Positions 15,901 through 24,918 of a stretch of DNA of 64,000 bases are shown piece by piece. Below the pieces are notes generated by a model. That model was not told where the DNA came from. It made no database searches and saw only the letters and a program-made list of their open reading frames with translations. Made by a program: the position numbers and the translations under genes. Every line of letters begins with the position of its first letter. Within the stretch, counting starts at the first letter, position 1. The stretch spans positions 1,736,001 through 1,800,000 of the forward strand of contig NZ_CP015698.1 in NCBI RefSeq assembly GCF_002163715.1. Direction: 5' to 3'. The DNA is from Curvibacter sp. AEP1-3 (GTDB lineage: Bacteria > Pseudomonadota > Gammaproteobacteria > Burkholderiales > Burkholderiaceae_C).

Positions 15901-16571
15901 GCACCAAGCCCGGCTACGCCACCAGCCTATTCAAACCTAAAAACATCCATGTAGTCGGCTTGTTGACCAATCCGGGCGCCACTCGTGCGTCAATGTTGAC
16001 GCATCTTCGAACCATTGCCCGCCAAGCCGGGCCAGGGGACACTTTTATCTTTTACGTGTCGGGGCATGGCGCACTGGACGCTAACAGCGTCTATGGCATC
16101 GTGCCGTATGACGTGCAATGTACGCAAAACGTATGCGTCAATTTGTTGACCTCCAATGACATCATGGAGCACAGCAAGGCCATCCCGGCCATGACGCAAT
16201 TGCTGATTTTTGACACCTGCCATTCAGGGGGCTTCGACACCAAGTTGGCAGGCCTTTACGACGCTCGCTTGGCAGGTCTGGCGCGCACGATGGGCTTGCA
16301 TCTTTTTGCCGCCGTTACGGCCACCAATTTGGCATTCGACGGCATAAAATCTGGCGACAACAGCCCGTTCACGTTAAGTCTGTTGGAGGGCTTGGCTACC
16401 GGGGGTGCGCCCGGTGGCGGGGGCGAACTCAGCATTCGACAATTGGGGCAGTATCTAAAACAACGCACGCCGAAAATCTCGCGCCAAGCTCGGCCATGGG
16501 TAGCGCCACAATCACCTCAAATTGAGCATTTTGGACAAGACGCCTTGCTCTTGAAAGCAAGCAATCATTGA
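12924..16571 (+). CDS. Large secreted propeller/caspase (C14) protein
   Basis: A 1215-residue protein. A signal peptide with hydrophobic core CLLGILWALLSLTSSA is followed by about 750 residues of beta-rich, propeller-like sequence, then a linker region (YDLFYRPDILQAKL) and an Ig-like segment typical of WD40-caspase proteins. The C14 domain is at about 945-1210: PRLWLLAIGLDQ, catalytic H1048 in FYVSGHGAL and C1099 in IFDTCHSGGFD. The protease is at the C-terminus, opposite to the preceding caspase gene. The start overlaps the upstream unknown gene by 23 bases. It is the second caspase of the cluster. It probably acts in the periplasm or on the surface; the N-terminal propeller would select partners. 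Propeller assignment is by texture, not by clear WD motifs. Confidence 0.82.
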   Translation: MQSKCSSSFGAARKDWGERRWLCSHLSHCLLGILWALLSLTSSAQPVLNALPPLGGMAVRWAGGLAWVDALGSVHPIGSQGQVLAHLVTATPARLLAIASHPNDGFITIHPQMVLHHRSNGQAARRIDLPKTVDLATSPQLFIPVVHDGHLVLPIVGGLLDIDLDRGSATPLLTDATGRLQHAVRLDKRYFVISLNTPAVFLQDQPLNVDYWLLDSEGSVLEKVALPQRRCLTQGLAAQDALMHLCRASAEGGDFEVWEIGTNIRRRIVSQQKLLPDVGASSIAVARSWQQSPSVNHGVFSSPPIYGTSASLYLPGIGMVLFSVPHFQSKEWPAGVLKAAAQPDEKLYQYHQLLESVDFLHGGDAGLWLGMAGTRHQRIHTTAFNAAHAQQDADGLSLSYPNAKTLRLSATELPRLLDALPPPTAALAPTTSLRRFPDVPLEQSQAFDGSRPPNPMLLTRLMQRMLKTVTDLGLANPNHLAQVLTSRYELDIALGPNRLYLPNAGSVVMPGLGAQDDRGTLLVRNEQVIQIADLAAPQLQSLLGLQVPTHNNVAFSEDTLRSLSGIGGVWCQSGSSGSAAKVPGVDAYLFDLNGVAYGISGSGEMFRFAQCRATAFERLPAPVRRLRVQHQTAFLLLEDKQVFVFDGRNLRPQPDKYGLMDVAADPQGNWLGFDGQMLRNQQGLKRAGVGVLLIAPLGKERFVVHYRDGRSQILDAALNELFTVYFTAEGPLSIAPEGFFDGSFAAAKLVTAQYGNTPVQFHQFYDLFYRPDILQAKLTGATDYVAQTANVSLEQALQHPAPLISQLSIHAPQATARRIRVDYSVQSQGGGVGEVLVFHNGKLVKNDGNYRDAPRFPLWRQGSSTPSATANTDQRLSAGTSIGQRYAPPKSLDAYGSYTDSVEIEVLPNALNDVTVMARNADNSILGLGRTISFKSELPAPEPRLWLLAIGLDQVGDKDWKNLVSPRKDATDFICHYAGQAALAQAGLRQLGCTKPGYATSLFKPKNIHVVGLLTNPGATRASMLTHLRTIARQAGPGDTFIFYVSGHGALDANSVYGIVPYDVQCTQNVCVNLLTSNDIMEHSKAIPAMTQLLIFDTCHSGGFDTKLAGLYDARLAGLARTMGLHLFAAVTATNLAFDGIKSGDNSPFTLSLLEGLATGGAPGGGGELSIRQLGQYLKQRTPKISRQARPWVAPQSPQIEHFGQDALLLKASNH

Positions 16572-16877
16572 ACTTTGAAACCGCAGTTGGGCGCGCCAGA
16601 CTCCCTGTAGGTTCTGGTGGTTATTGAAATTATTCCTTCAGCAACCTTCAGCCCCCGGGTGAGGGAGCTATGCACCTGATCACACCGTACGCACCACGCC
16701 ATTCGGCGTTGCCTCTCTTTGCCAGAAAGAGCCCGTAACAACCATTGGCACCAAGGCACACTGCCGGTAGCACACTCTTTTTGCACGCCGTGGAAAGAAT
16801 ACTTGTGCAAGTTGCGCCAAACCGTACTCCAGCGCCGTATCTCTTTGTACCCGCCACAACCGCACAAGAGGTACGCC
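16572..16877 (+). other. Intergenic stretch of about 300 bases
   Basis: No supportable gene. A longer reading frame of the HD gene runs back to 16719, but it lacks a ribosome site and family-like sequence. Short ORFs on the minus strand look like chance frames. It may hold the promoter of the HD-hydrolase/transglycosylase pair; no clear -35/-10 was identified. Confidence 0.4.
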
Positions 16878-17501
16878 ATGTTGACCCCACCCCGCATCGC
16901 TCTATGCTCTACCCCTATCCGCTTTGACGCAGAGTATTTTCACCGCGCCAACGCCATTTTGTTTTGGGCAAGCCAAGGGAAAACCCGCAAGGATGGGGTC
17001 ACGCCCGAAGCCCTGCACGCTTTGCACGTACAGGGGCTGTTGGCGCAGGTGGGGGTTGGCAACCCGCGTATCCACGCAGCGGCGCTTTTGCACGATACCC
17101 TGGAAAACGCATCCGATGATCAAGCGGTGTTGCTGCGTCAGAAAATCGCAGAGAGTCTGGGCGCTCAGGTGCTGGCATGGGTCGATGCAATGACCGATTC
17201 GGCACCCACCGGTACACCGCGCGCTGAGCGCAAGGCATTGCAGTTGCAACGCATGGCACACGCTGAACCTGAGGTGCAATGCATCAAATTAGCCGATGTG
17301 GTGGCCAGCATGGAGGAAGGCCCCGCCCCCGGATGGAGCCCCAGCTATGCAGCCCAGTATGTGCGACAGCGCAGCCAGTTGGTGGGCGAGGTTTTGGCCC
17401 ACAACAACCCTGCACTGGCCCAGCGCTTTGCTGAGGCAGTGGCGCAGCCTGTGTGGCAGGCCGCGCTGGTACAAGCGTCGCAACAGGCAAGCGGAGTCTG
17501 A
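16878..17501 (+). CDS. HD-domain hydrolase, MESH1/SpoT-like
   Basis: A 207-residue cytoplasmic protein from ATG 16878, preceded by AGAGG at good spacing. It follows the single-domain alarmone hydrolase (MESH1) plan: HVQGLLAQVGVGNPRIHAAA, the metal motif H72-D73, LENA, LGAQVLAWVDAMTD, PRAERKALQLQRM and the last metal Asp in IKLADVVASM. MESH1 and SpoT have HDTxED, where the Glu-Asp pair takes part in ppGpp 3'-pyrophosphate hydrolysis; here it reads HDTLEN, so the last Asp is Asn. Metal ligands look intact. It could be a small alarmone hydrolase or a related phosphohydrolase of altered specificity. It lies three bases from the transglycosylase start, so the two genes are likely co-transcribed. 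Confidence 0.75.
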   Translation: MLTPPRIALCSTPIRFDAEYFHRANAILFWASQGKTRKDGVTPEALHALHVQGLLAQVGVGNPRIHAAALLHDTLENASDDQAVLLRQKIAESLGAQVLAWVDAMTDSAPTGTPRAERKALQLQRMAHAEPEVQCIKLADVVASMEEGPAPGWSPSYAAQYVRQRSQLVGEVLAHNNPALAQRFAEAVAQPVWQAALVQASQQASGV

Positions 17502-17503
17502 CG

Positions 17504-18973
17504 ATGGCAACCACACTCACTATGCTTCGTCTTCATACGCCTACTTTCTCGCTGCCCTGCCTGCGTCGGTTGGCAATGTGCGCAGTCACCGTGCTTTTGC
17601 ACGCCTGCCAAACTACGCCCGTGACCCTACCGAGCGGCGACAATGCGCCGTATGCAGACTTGTCATTAGCGGGGTCTGGGGCGCCGCAGACGCAGAATCG
17701 CGCATTGCCACCCGTTGTCCCGGCCATCGCTATGTCAGGCGAAGTAGCAACCCCAACAGCCAATGCGATCAACCAGTCTGTGCCCGCTATGGTGTCAGCC
17801 GCTACTACCTTGCCTGTCGCCAGCAAGCTGCAACACACCGATGACATGTGGCAGCGCTTGCGCGACGGCTTTGCATTGACGCCTTTGTCGGAGGACACAA
17901 CGCAAGGGCGTCTGGCCCGAAGTGCGCTGGCACACGCGCGCTGGTACAGCGAACATCCAGCGCTTCTGGCGCGCATGTTCACACGCGCCCGCTTGTACAT
18001 GTTTGACATAGTGGAGTCTCTGGATCAAGCACATATGCCTTTGGAGCTGGCCCTGTTGCCGGCCATTGAAAGCGCCTACCAGACCGGCATTTGCAGTCGG
18101 GCGGCGGCGTGTGGGTTGTGGCAGTTCATTCGCCCCACGGGGCGCAGATTTGACTTGCGTCAGCACATGTTCGTTGACGAGCGCAACCATGTGCGCGCCG
18201 CCACGCAAGCAGCCCTGCGGTATTTGGCCGAATTGAATGTTCGCTTCAATGGTGACTGGCAGTTAGCACTGGCTGCCTACAACTGGGGCGAGGGCAACGT
18301 GGAAAAAGCTGTAGTAGAGGCCCGCGCTAAAGGGTTGGTCGGACGGTTTGAAGACTTGAAACTCCCGCGGGAAACAGCGGATTATGTACCCCGATTGCTG
18401 GGACTGAGTCGGCTTGTAGCCAACCCGTCGTCCATGGGAATCACGCTAGTGAGCATGCGCAACGCCCCTTATTTTGTCCCAGTACCCATAGAGCGCGACA
18501 TCGACATGGTCTTGGCAGCTCGGCTTGCTGGATTGTCGCTGTCTGAGTTTGTGGCACTCAATTCACACCACAAGAAACCGGTGGTTATCGCCGCCACCGG
18601 GGCAGAAGTGTATATACCGGTTGAGAATGAGGCCGCGCTGCGCGAGGCGTTGCGCATGCAACGTGGGCCAATGTCTAGTTGGACAACGGCTACTGTCAAC
18701 GAGAATGCCACGGTGGACAAAGCGGCAGCCACATTGGGCGTGCCTCTTTCGACCTTTCGATCCGCCAATGACATTCGAGGCAAACGCGTGATTGTTGCCG
18801 GCTCTACAGTATTGATTCCGCGCCGCAGCGGTGTCAAAGGCCAGGACATCTCACGCCTGGTAGCAGAAACTGCCGTACTGGTCACAATCACGCCTTACAA
18901 ACCCAAAGCAAAAAGGAAAAGTGTCAAGGCGGCTCGCGCGACGCCTCCCAAATCAAGACACCTACAAGGTTGA
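17504..18973 (+). CDS. Membrane-bound lytic murein transglycosylase, MltD-like lipoprotein with LysM domain
   Basis: A 489-residue protein from ATG 17504, two bases after the HD gene stop. A lipobox VTVLLHAC gives the lipidated Cys35. The SLT (GH23) domain covers about 165-310: PLELALLPAIES with catalytic E189, CGLWQFIRPTGR, WQLALAAYNWGEGNVEKAV and LPRETADYVPRLLGLSRL, all close to MltD. A LysM-like segment at about 390-435 (ATVDKAAATLGVPLSTFRSA, VIVAGSTVLIPR) binds peptidoglycan. E. coli MltD has two LysM repeats; one is clear here. It cleaves the glycan strand with 1,6-anhydro product formation, at the outer-membrane inner leaflet. It ends the plus-strand cluster with a wall-degrading enzyme, opposite in function to the SEDS-PBP pair at its start. 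Confidence 0.9.
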   Translation: MATTLTMLRLHTPTFSLPCLRRLAMCAVTVLLHACQTTPVTLPSGDNAPYADLSLAGSGAPQTQNRALPPVVPAIAMSGEVATPTANAINQSVPAMVSAATTLPVASKLQHTDDMWQRLRDGFALTPLSEDTTQGRLARSALAHARWYSEHPALLARMFTRARLYMFDIVESLDQAHMPLELALLPAIESAYQTGICSRAAACGLWQFIRPTGRRFDLRQHMFVDERNHVRAATQAALRYLAELNVRFNGDWQLALAAYNWGEGNVEKAVVEARAKGLVGRFEDLKLPRETADYVPRLLGLSRLVANPSSMGITLVSMRNAPYFVPVPIERDIDMVLAARLAGLSLSEFVALNSHHKKPVVIAATGAEVYIPVENEAALREALRMQRGPMSSWTTATVNENATVDKAAATLGVPLSTFRSANDIRGKRVIVAGSTVLIPRRSGVKGQDISRLVAETAVLVTITPYKPKAKRKSVKAARATPPKSRHLQG

Positions 18974-19371
18974 ACCTGCTGAACACGGTACTGGAATTTG
19001 GCTAACAGCAAAGCCTTGGCTGAGCACGGTAAACAATCGCTGATACAGCAACGAATGACGATGTCTTATGTGCAAAGGCATTCCACAACCATTAGCATTT
19101 GCGCGACCATGTACCCAACATAGTAGCGATCCGGACTAAAGATTTCCGGGTCCTTTAACATCGTCATTGCAGATCCCGGCCCGACCTAATAGCTCGGGCT
19201 CATGCAGACCCATCTGCCCACGCTTGAGTGGTACGATGATCTGGCTATCTGAAAACGGTACCTTTTTCAGTTGGAATGTCATCTAGATATGTCTACCGAG
19301 GAAGTCACAGTTTTCCTGCTGACTACCATCAGCTGCGACTTATTTAGTGCTTATTTTAAATTCAATGATTT
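18974..19371. other. Intergenic stretch between convergent genes
   Basis: About 400 bases between the transglycosylase (plus) and the chemoreceptor (minus) with no supportable gene. Base composition drops here from GC-rich to AT-rich. It holds one near-perfect palindrome (listed separately) and a weaker GCCCGA/TCGGGC inverted repeat near 19181-19201. Neither has a clear T-tract. Confidence 0.5.
19249..19270. repeat. 22-base near-perfect palindrome
   Basis: CTGAAAAC-GGTACC-TTTTTCAG-type symmetry with ten of eleven base pairs matching around a central GGTACC. It lies about 100 bases beyond the chemoreceptor stop. It could be a transcription stop for convergent genes or an operator; no T-run follows on either strand. 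Confidence 0.5.
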
Positions 19372-21105
19372 TCAGAACGTTTCCCAATCTCTGCCTGTAT
19401 CTTCGTTTGATTTAGAACTAATCAATGCAGTTGTTTGTTTAGTCGCTGAACCTTTCGACAATACCGGCATATTATTTCTTGTCGATATCTTTTGACTGAA
19501 TGATCTAGAAGGCTTTGTATGCTCTTCTTGGGCGGTGCTGTTTTCCAAAGTAATGTTGCCACTAAGCTTGAACTGCGCAACGACCTTAACTAGATCTATG
19601 GCTTGTGTGCTCAGGCTACTAGCGGCGGCGGCCATCTGCTCTACCAGTGCCGCATTTTGTTGGGTAACTTGGTCCATGTTTTGAACTGCCTCTCCTACCT
19701 GGGCAACGCCAGATGCCTGTTCGCTACTAGCTTCGCTAATCTCAGCCATGAGATCTGTGGTTCGTTTAATCGAACTTACGACTTCAGTCATCGTGCTGCC
19801 AGCCCGGTCAACCAAAGCGGTCCCCTGCTCCACACGTTCGACACTTGAGTTGATCAAACTTTTGATTTCCTTTGCGGCCTCGGCAGATCGACCCGCCAAA
19901 GAACGAACTTCAGACGCCACCACTGCAAAACCACGGCCTTGCTCCCCTGCACGAGCCGCTTCCACCGCAGCGTTCAGCGCCAAAATATTCGTTTGAAAAG
20001 CAATCCCATCAATAACACTAATAATGTCTGCGATTTTTCTGCTTGACTCGCTAATACCCTTCATGGTCTCCACTACTAATTCGACGACCTCTCCACCCTG
20101 AATAGCAATACTAGAAGCACTCATTGCCAACTGATTCGCCTGCTTAGCACTATCTGCATTCTGCTTCACAGTTGCAGAGAGTTCTTCCATGCTAGCCGCC
20201 GTTTCTTCAAGGGAGCTGGCTTGGCTCTCTGTTCGTGCTGACAGATCTTGGTTACCTTGTGCAATCTCTGAAGATGCTGTAGCAACACCTTCTGAACCTC
20301 GACGAACATTAGAAACAACCTTAATTAGGTTGTCCTGCATTGTCCTCAGTGACGTCATTAAATGCGCCAGCTCGCTTTCACCGGTCACTTTAATACTCAT
20401 CGTCAGATCACCCTGACCAATTTTCTCAGTGACCTCTACAGCTTCCTGAATTGGTCTGAGTATGCTGTTTGCAATTGAAATTGCGAGAGCAACAATGACG
20501 GCAAGAGTGACAAGTAAAATACCCAGCATCAGTGATGTCGCACTTTCAATATTCGTCCTTCCCAGTGCCTCATCGTCATTCGCCATTTTGCTGGCAATCT
20601 CTACGGCTTTATCTATCGCACTTCGATGTGATTCAAAAAGCAAAGTAATCTCACCTAATGCAACATGAACGGCCTCCTGCTTGTTTTCCATAACTGCAGG
20701 AATAAGTTTTAGATTAATTATTTTAAAAATATCTTGCGCAGGAGCATCAGCCTGTTTCAACAACAGCTCAGAAAGCTGGGGGGAAAGAGATGCTTTAGCC
20801 CAATAGTCATGGCGAGTGACGTAGTCGAGTTGAAGCTGCTTCAGTCGATCAGTCATCTTTGTCTTGTCAGTCTTGTCAGTGGAAGATGCTAGCTGCAGCG
20901 AAACCAAGTAAGTTTCAAGAAGGTATGCCGGAGGTGGCAAAATATCAGCAACCAGATCCTTGTTTTTTACTATGTGTTCATAGAGAGGACCATTTACCTT
21001 GAGCTCATTGAGTGTCTTGAACGACCAAGCACCGTAGATCATGAGTCCTGTGACAAAAATTGCAACCAGCAATAGAAAGCGTGATCGGATTTTAAGGTTC
21101 TGCAT
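19372..21105 (-). CDS. Methyl-accepting chemotaxis protein (4HB type)
   Basis: A 577-residue transmembrane chemoreceptor. Order: first membrane helix (about 8-28, [15 protein letters not shown]), a periplasmic helical sensor of 4HB type (about 30-190), second helix (about 192-212, [19 protein letters not shown]), HAMP, then the cytoplasmic signalling domain with the highly conserved hairpin tip [20 protein letters not shown] and methylation helices on both sides. The C-terminus DWETF matches the xWxxF pentapeptide that tethers CheR/CheB. AAGGG precedes the ATG at good spacing. No che genes are in the window, so it feeds a chemotaxis array encoded elsewhere; its ligand is unknown. Composition is lower in GC than the cluster to its left. 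Confidence 0.95.
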   Translation of the reverse strand: MQNLKIRSRFLLLVAIFVTGLMIYGAWSFKTLNELKVNGPLYEHIVKNKDLVADILPPPAYLLETYLVSLQLASSTDKTDKTKMTDRLKQLQLDYVTRHDYWAKASLSPQLSELLLKQADAPAQDIFKIINLKLIPAVMENKQEAVHVALGEITLLFESHRSAIDKAVEIASKMANDDEALGRTNIESATSLMLGILLVTLAVIVALAISIANSILRPIQEAVEVTEKIGQGDLTMSIKVTGESELAHLMTSLRTMQDNLIKVVSNVRRGSEGVATASSEIAQGNQDLSARTESQASSLEETAASMEELSATVKQNADSAKQANQLAMSASSIAIQGGEVVELVVETMKGISESSRKIADIISVIDGIAFQTNILALNAAVEAARAGEQGRGFAVVASEVRSLAGRSAEAAKEIKSLINSSVERVEQGTALVDRAGSTMTEVVSSIKRTTDLMAEISEASSEQASGVAQVGEAVQNMDQVTQQNAALVEQMAAAASSLSTQAIDLVKVVAQFKLSGNITLENSTAQEEHTKPSRSFSQKISTRNNMPVLSKGSATKQTTALISSKSNEDTGRDWETF

Positions 21106-22236
21106 TTGGGCCCTTTTGAAAAACTACACACCAGAGCCTAAGTAGAGATGCGATTTCGCTCTCCACAAATTGTTCCCTGCGGATCAAATCAAGCAAACTT
21201 TGGTACTCTTGAGAACACTCTGCGCAGTGTTTGATGACTGACCGTTGTTGAGTTGGCTTGAATTCAGCCCTTCAGTCCAATATGCAGTTTGACGCGTCTC
21301 TGATCCGGATTCCGACATAAAGGGGCATACGCCTTGTGCTTTCTGTGGAAACTCGTCGCGTTATACAGATACAGTTAGCACCGACCAAGAGTCCAGCCTC
21401 GTTTGTTTTGGATCTGTTACATGATTCAATCAACAATCTGCTCACTCTCGTTGTTCTTCCTGGATTCGCAGATACAGTGAAGTTGGCTAATGGAAAAGAC
21501 AAAGCTGTCCAAACCTACGTAAACACTCTTCTGCGCCGCAACCTCTTTCGGCACTAGGCAATAGAGAAAAGCTTGATTGCAGCTCCAATGCCGGGATTTC
21601 CGGGGCACTTCCGGCCAAAGACTTTATATCGCCCGACAACTTGCACAATCTTCGGCTCTTTTCCTCAAGCTCCTTCATGCGGACTTCATAGAAGCTCCCT
21701 TAGGGCCAAACTTGGCTAGACACTTGTACAAGCCTGCGGAACTGATGCCCGGATCTTGACATAGCTCTTCTAACAACATTTCGATCTTGGCCCCATTAAC
21801 AAATCAATGCTCTATCGGTCTGGAACTTGGACAACACTATGTCTCATTTCTTTTCATCGAATTTCTCACACTGATACAACTGTTTTCCAAAAATTACTCT
21901 GAAGTTTAATACAGGGTTAAAAGATTGCAAAAAATACTATTTTTCAGAAATACAAGCCAATGACAGAAGAAAACTATTTTCCAAACACAAGATACTATTT
22001 TTGGATTGAAATAAATTCAACCCCCCAAACTCCATAACTTCAGGAAATACCTTGAAAGATCAAAGCATATTCAATTTCCGTGTAACCCATAAATTCAGCC
22101 TTAAGTCATTGTCAAGGCATCCACTTGTGTAATCTGACACTGTACGAAAAATTCCCGCCAAACACATATTCACTTTAAAGAGCCAAGTTAACTTGTTATT
22201 TCAACTGGCTGAAGCTCTAAAGAATCCACATCACTA
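21106..22236. other. Gene-poor stretch with IS fossil
   Basis: About 1.1 kb between the chemoreceptor and the zinc-ribbon FHA gene. No supportable intact gene. A decayed IS3-type fragment lies at about 21640-21800. The remainder, especially after 21840, is AT-rich and shows no recognisable coding or RNA signal. Confidence 0.5.
21640..21800 (-). mobile_element. Decayed IS3-family orfA fragment
   Basis: On the minus strand two out-of-phase pieces read LCQDPGISSAGLYKCLAKFG and MKELEEKSRRLCKL. These match the helix-turn-helix (GIS.ATFYKWRAKYGG) and the leucine-zipper start (RMKELEEENRRLKK) of IS3-family OrfA. A stop codon interrupts the frame, and the rest of the element is not recognisable. This is a fossil, recognised by eye from short matches. 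Confidence 0.5.
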
Positions 22237-22959
22237 CTATCCGTTGTCCTCCCTCCATTTGAACAACGAAAGTTGCATGCAAACATCACCAAAAATCAAT
22301 TCGTCACCCTCAATCAATTGAACTGAATGTAATACGGGCTGACCATTAAGAAGAGTTCCATTTTGAGACTTCAAGTCAGTGATAGTTACAGACTTGCAAT
22401 CACACCACATTACAGCGTGATCGGCCGATATTGAAAAATCAGCTATTCGAATGTCATTATTAGGATCACGACCAATCCTATTTAATCCACGAAAAAATCG
22501 AAAATCTCTACCTGCGTTCGGTTCATTAATCTGAACGAGCCAACCCACCAACCTTCGAGAAAAATTATTTCTTTCGCTGTCTACAAAAACACTAGCTTCA
22601 ACTGCAGTATCTTTTTTCTGATGCGTCAGACCCAACATCAAATTCTTTTGAGGCGCTAAACGCCGGGCCTCAATATCTGTGACATTGCTTCCAACCAACC
22701 CTCCACTCCGAACTATGGTCGATTGAGCATTTGATACGTAATGTGCGGAATCATGGCCACGCAGTCTGTACAACGCCGAAACATCGGAAACGCCTGCCTC
22801 ATCAATCGTACTCTTTTCCGCATTATTCAATTTTGAACTAACTCCGTTTCCATGAATTATGTTCTGACGCTTGGTCCGAGTATTTTCAGCACCGCAAGAA
22901 ATGCAAAAAATTGCAAGATTTGGATTTTCTCGAAAACACTCTAGACAAAAAAATGACAT
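22237..22959 (-). CDS. Zinc-ribbon and FHA-domain protein
   Basis: A 240-residue cytoplasmic protein. The N-terminus has a short zinc ribbon (C5-x2-C8-x10-C19-x2-C22). A low-complexity linker of about 115 residues follows. The C-terminal FHA domain shows G163-R-D-P-N-N-D, S-I-S-A-D-H (SxxH) and S-Q-N-G-T with the LLNG turn, a complete phosphothreonine-binding set. No kinase or phosphatase is adjacent, but such genes are in the plus-strand cluster 13 kb away, so it might read the same phosphorylation events. No strong ribosome site is visible. The gene sits alone in AT-rich DNA. Confidence 0.85.
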   Translation of the reverse strand: MSFFCLECFRENPNLAIFCISCGAENTRTKRQNIIHGNGVSSKLNNAEKSTIDEAGVSDVSALYRLRGHDSAHYVSNAQSTIVRSGGLVGSNVTDIEARRLAPQKNLMLGLTHQKKDTAVEASVFVDSERNNFSRRLVGWLVQINEPNAGRDFRFFRGLNRIGRDPNNDIRIADFSISADHAVMWCDCKSVTITDLKSQNGTLLNGQPVLHSVQLIEGDELIFGDVCMQLSLFKWREDNG

Positions 22960-23413
22960 ATTAACTGATGCACTTTTTAGATAGTATCGTTAGAAATTCT
23001 CGATCACCATACAGCAATGCATAAAAATAACAGCCGTCGCTAATTAGAATATACATTGATGAATAGCGAAAAAATTGTTTCATCAAAAACAACTATTCCC
23101 CTCATACGGGCTTTATATATTTTCCGATATCATTTAGTCAGATACAAACAAGCCATCAATTTATCGCCATCATCGGCCCAAAAAGGAGCCAAGAAGATCT
23201 ATACCACCACGCACTGCAGAGACACACAACATGCAATCAATTTCAACGTTGTGTAAATTCACAAAACCAAAAACCATCAGTTTAAAAACCATTCCACGCA
23301 TGAATTTCACGCGATATGATTAGTAGCTTCAGATAGATTTAATTGGGATGATATTCAAATATGGATAAATTTATCTTTAGTTGTCTTCGTATGACCTTTA
23401 CTTAACACTGCCA
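22960..23413. other. Intergenic stretch, no gene seen
   Basis: About 450 bases of AT-rich DNA between the FHA and the HU/IHF-like genes. A 66-codon plus-strand ORF at 23056 has no ribosome site and no family resemblance and is not called. The promoter of the FHA gene should lie here, but I could not identify it. Confidence 0.4.
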
Positions 23414-23725
23414 TCAATACGATGTCAGCACCAATTGCTTTCGAAGGTTTTTACCTTCTTTAAATCGCACCATCCTTGATGACCTCTTCTTTAGTTTTTC
23501 ACCTGTGCGTGGATTGCGATACACAACTGCCATTCGAGTTTTCACTTGAAAGACACCGAAGTTCCGAATCTCAATGCGGCGACCTTTCTTAAGTGACTCC
23601 GCCATTGCATCCAAAATTAGCCGGACCGCCATTTCAGCGTCTTGGTCATTAATGTGTTCAACCCTCGCCGAAATCGCCCTAATTAAGTCTGAGCGATTGA
23701 TTGATGCTTCTTCTTTTTTAGCCAT
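23414..23725 (-). CDS. HU/IHF-family DNA-binding protein
   Basis: A 103-residue nucleoid-associated protein. The helical dimerisation half has SDLIRAISARVEHINDQDAE. The beta-arm half has RRIEIRNFGVFQVK followed by YRNPRTGEKL, where R-N-P is the DNA-intercalating tip, then a basic tail. IEIRNFGVF is closer to IHF-beta than to HU, but overall identity is moderate and the flanks are not those of the usual ihfB (rpsA) or ihfA (pheT) loci, so it is best seen as an extra family member. It lies alone in AT-rich DNA. Confidence 0.85.
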   Translation of the reverse strand: MAKKEEASINRSDLIRAISARVEHINDQDAEMAVRLILDAMAESLKKGRRIEIRNFGVFQVKTRMAVVYRNPRTGEKLKKRSSRMVRFKEGKNLRKQLVLTSY

Positions 23726-24918
23726 CCGATTGCTTCATATCTTTAAAATAAATCAGATATCGCCTTATAGATAGACCACCACCCGGAACTTACCATGCAC
23801 AAGATTGTGTAAATCAAAAGAAATAGTAGAAAAATATAATTATTTGACATCAATTCTCCAAGGCCATTTCTTCAACGGCAAGATATTAAGTTCATCACCT
23901 CAATAAAAATTATTACCGAAGTCAATAAATAGCCGACGATTGCATCGCCATTCAGAACCAATTTAATCGCATCTTTATTTCAGTATAAAATTTTTAAATG
24001 CGACTGGCTGATCTAAGCAACTCAGCCTTTAAAAGAAAGACAAAACGCAGCAAGAGTAATCTTCAACTAAAAAATAACTATTTCGAACGTAGCTTCAAGG
24101 CTGGTTTATTGTCAAGCACAAGGGAAATTACAATTTACGAGGTCTTTAGTTGCCCCAAGAATCTGGATTCATTTGCTTCATGATGTTGCTCTTGCAAATC
24201 ATCGCCTAGATCATCCGATTTGATTGAGCTGATCTTGTTAGCCCACAAAGAACGCTGTGAATTTCGACGAGAAATAACTACATCATTATCAGTGTGACGT
24301 CGACCATGCCTTTGACCCGCAATGGGTTTAATTATTGTGTTGCTTCCAAACAGGACCTGCTGAACTAAATACATATTGAATCAGGAAACTTAATACTTTC
24401 GATTTATATATCGAGACATGGAAATAATTATTTACAAAAAGCTTGATTCTACAAATTAGAATTATTTGTTTAATTTACAAAAACTCATTTATGATAAAAA
24501 TTTTTGTTATTTATTAGGGTGCATTTTTATTTTATTTCTGCTTGTATATTAATGTCGACGATTTGTTGGCTTTTTTCAATTTGTACACTGGAATACATTT
24601 CTGTTGAAATACAGGGTTTACCCGAAAGATTTCGTTGCTTTTGCAGAATCTTGCCCTATCTAGGTAAATCTGTGTTGCCCCCAACTGATTAGGCTCAGGT
24701 CAGGCTACTGAAACATAAAGTTCGAATTCCGAAAGTTGTCGAGTTCGTTCGTGGATGTGAAAATCAATCGAGGCGCCTACAACTAGAACGATCTGTCGCA
24801 TGGGTATCAAATCGAAAATGACGCACGCATTGATATTTCTGCCTGTGAATCACCCGCTCCACTATTGCTCTTTTGTTTTGGCGAGTCCAAGTTTTACGCC
24901 GCTCCCCCAATAGCCCAT
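23726..24918. other. AT-rich gene-poor stretch
   Basis: About 1.2 kb between the HU/IHF-like gene and the IS3 fossil. Short ORFs exist (a 61-codon one at 23998 plus, a 79-codon one at 24135-24374 minus), but none has a ribosome site, codon pattern or family match that would support it. No RNA gene or repeat was recognised. Confidence 0.4.

Noticed and set aside
23998..24374. Small ORFs of 61 and 79 codons in the AT-rich gap
   Set aside because: No ribosome site, no recognisable family and no supporting neighbours.
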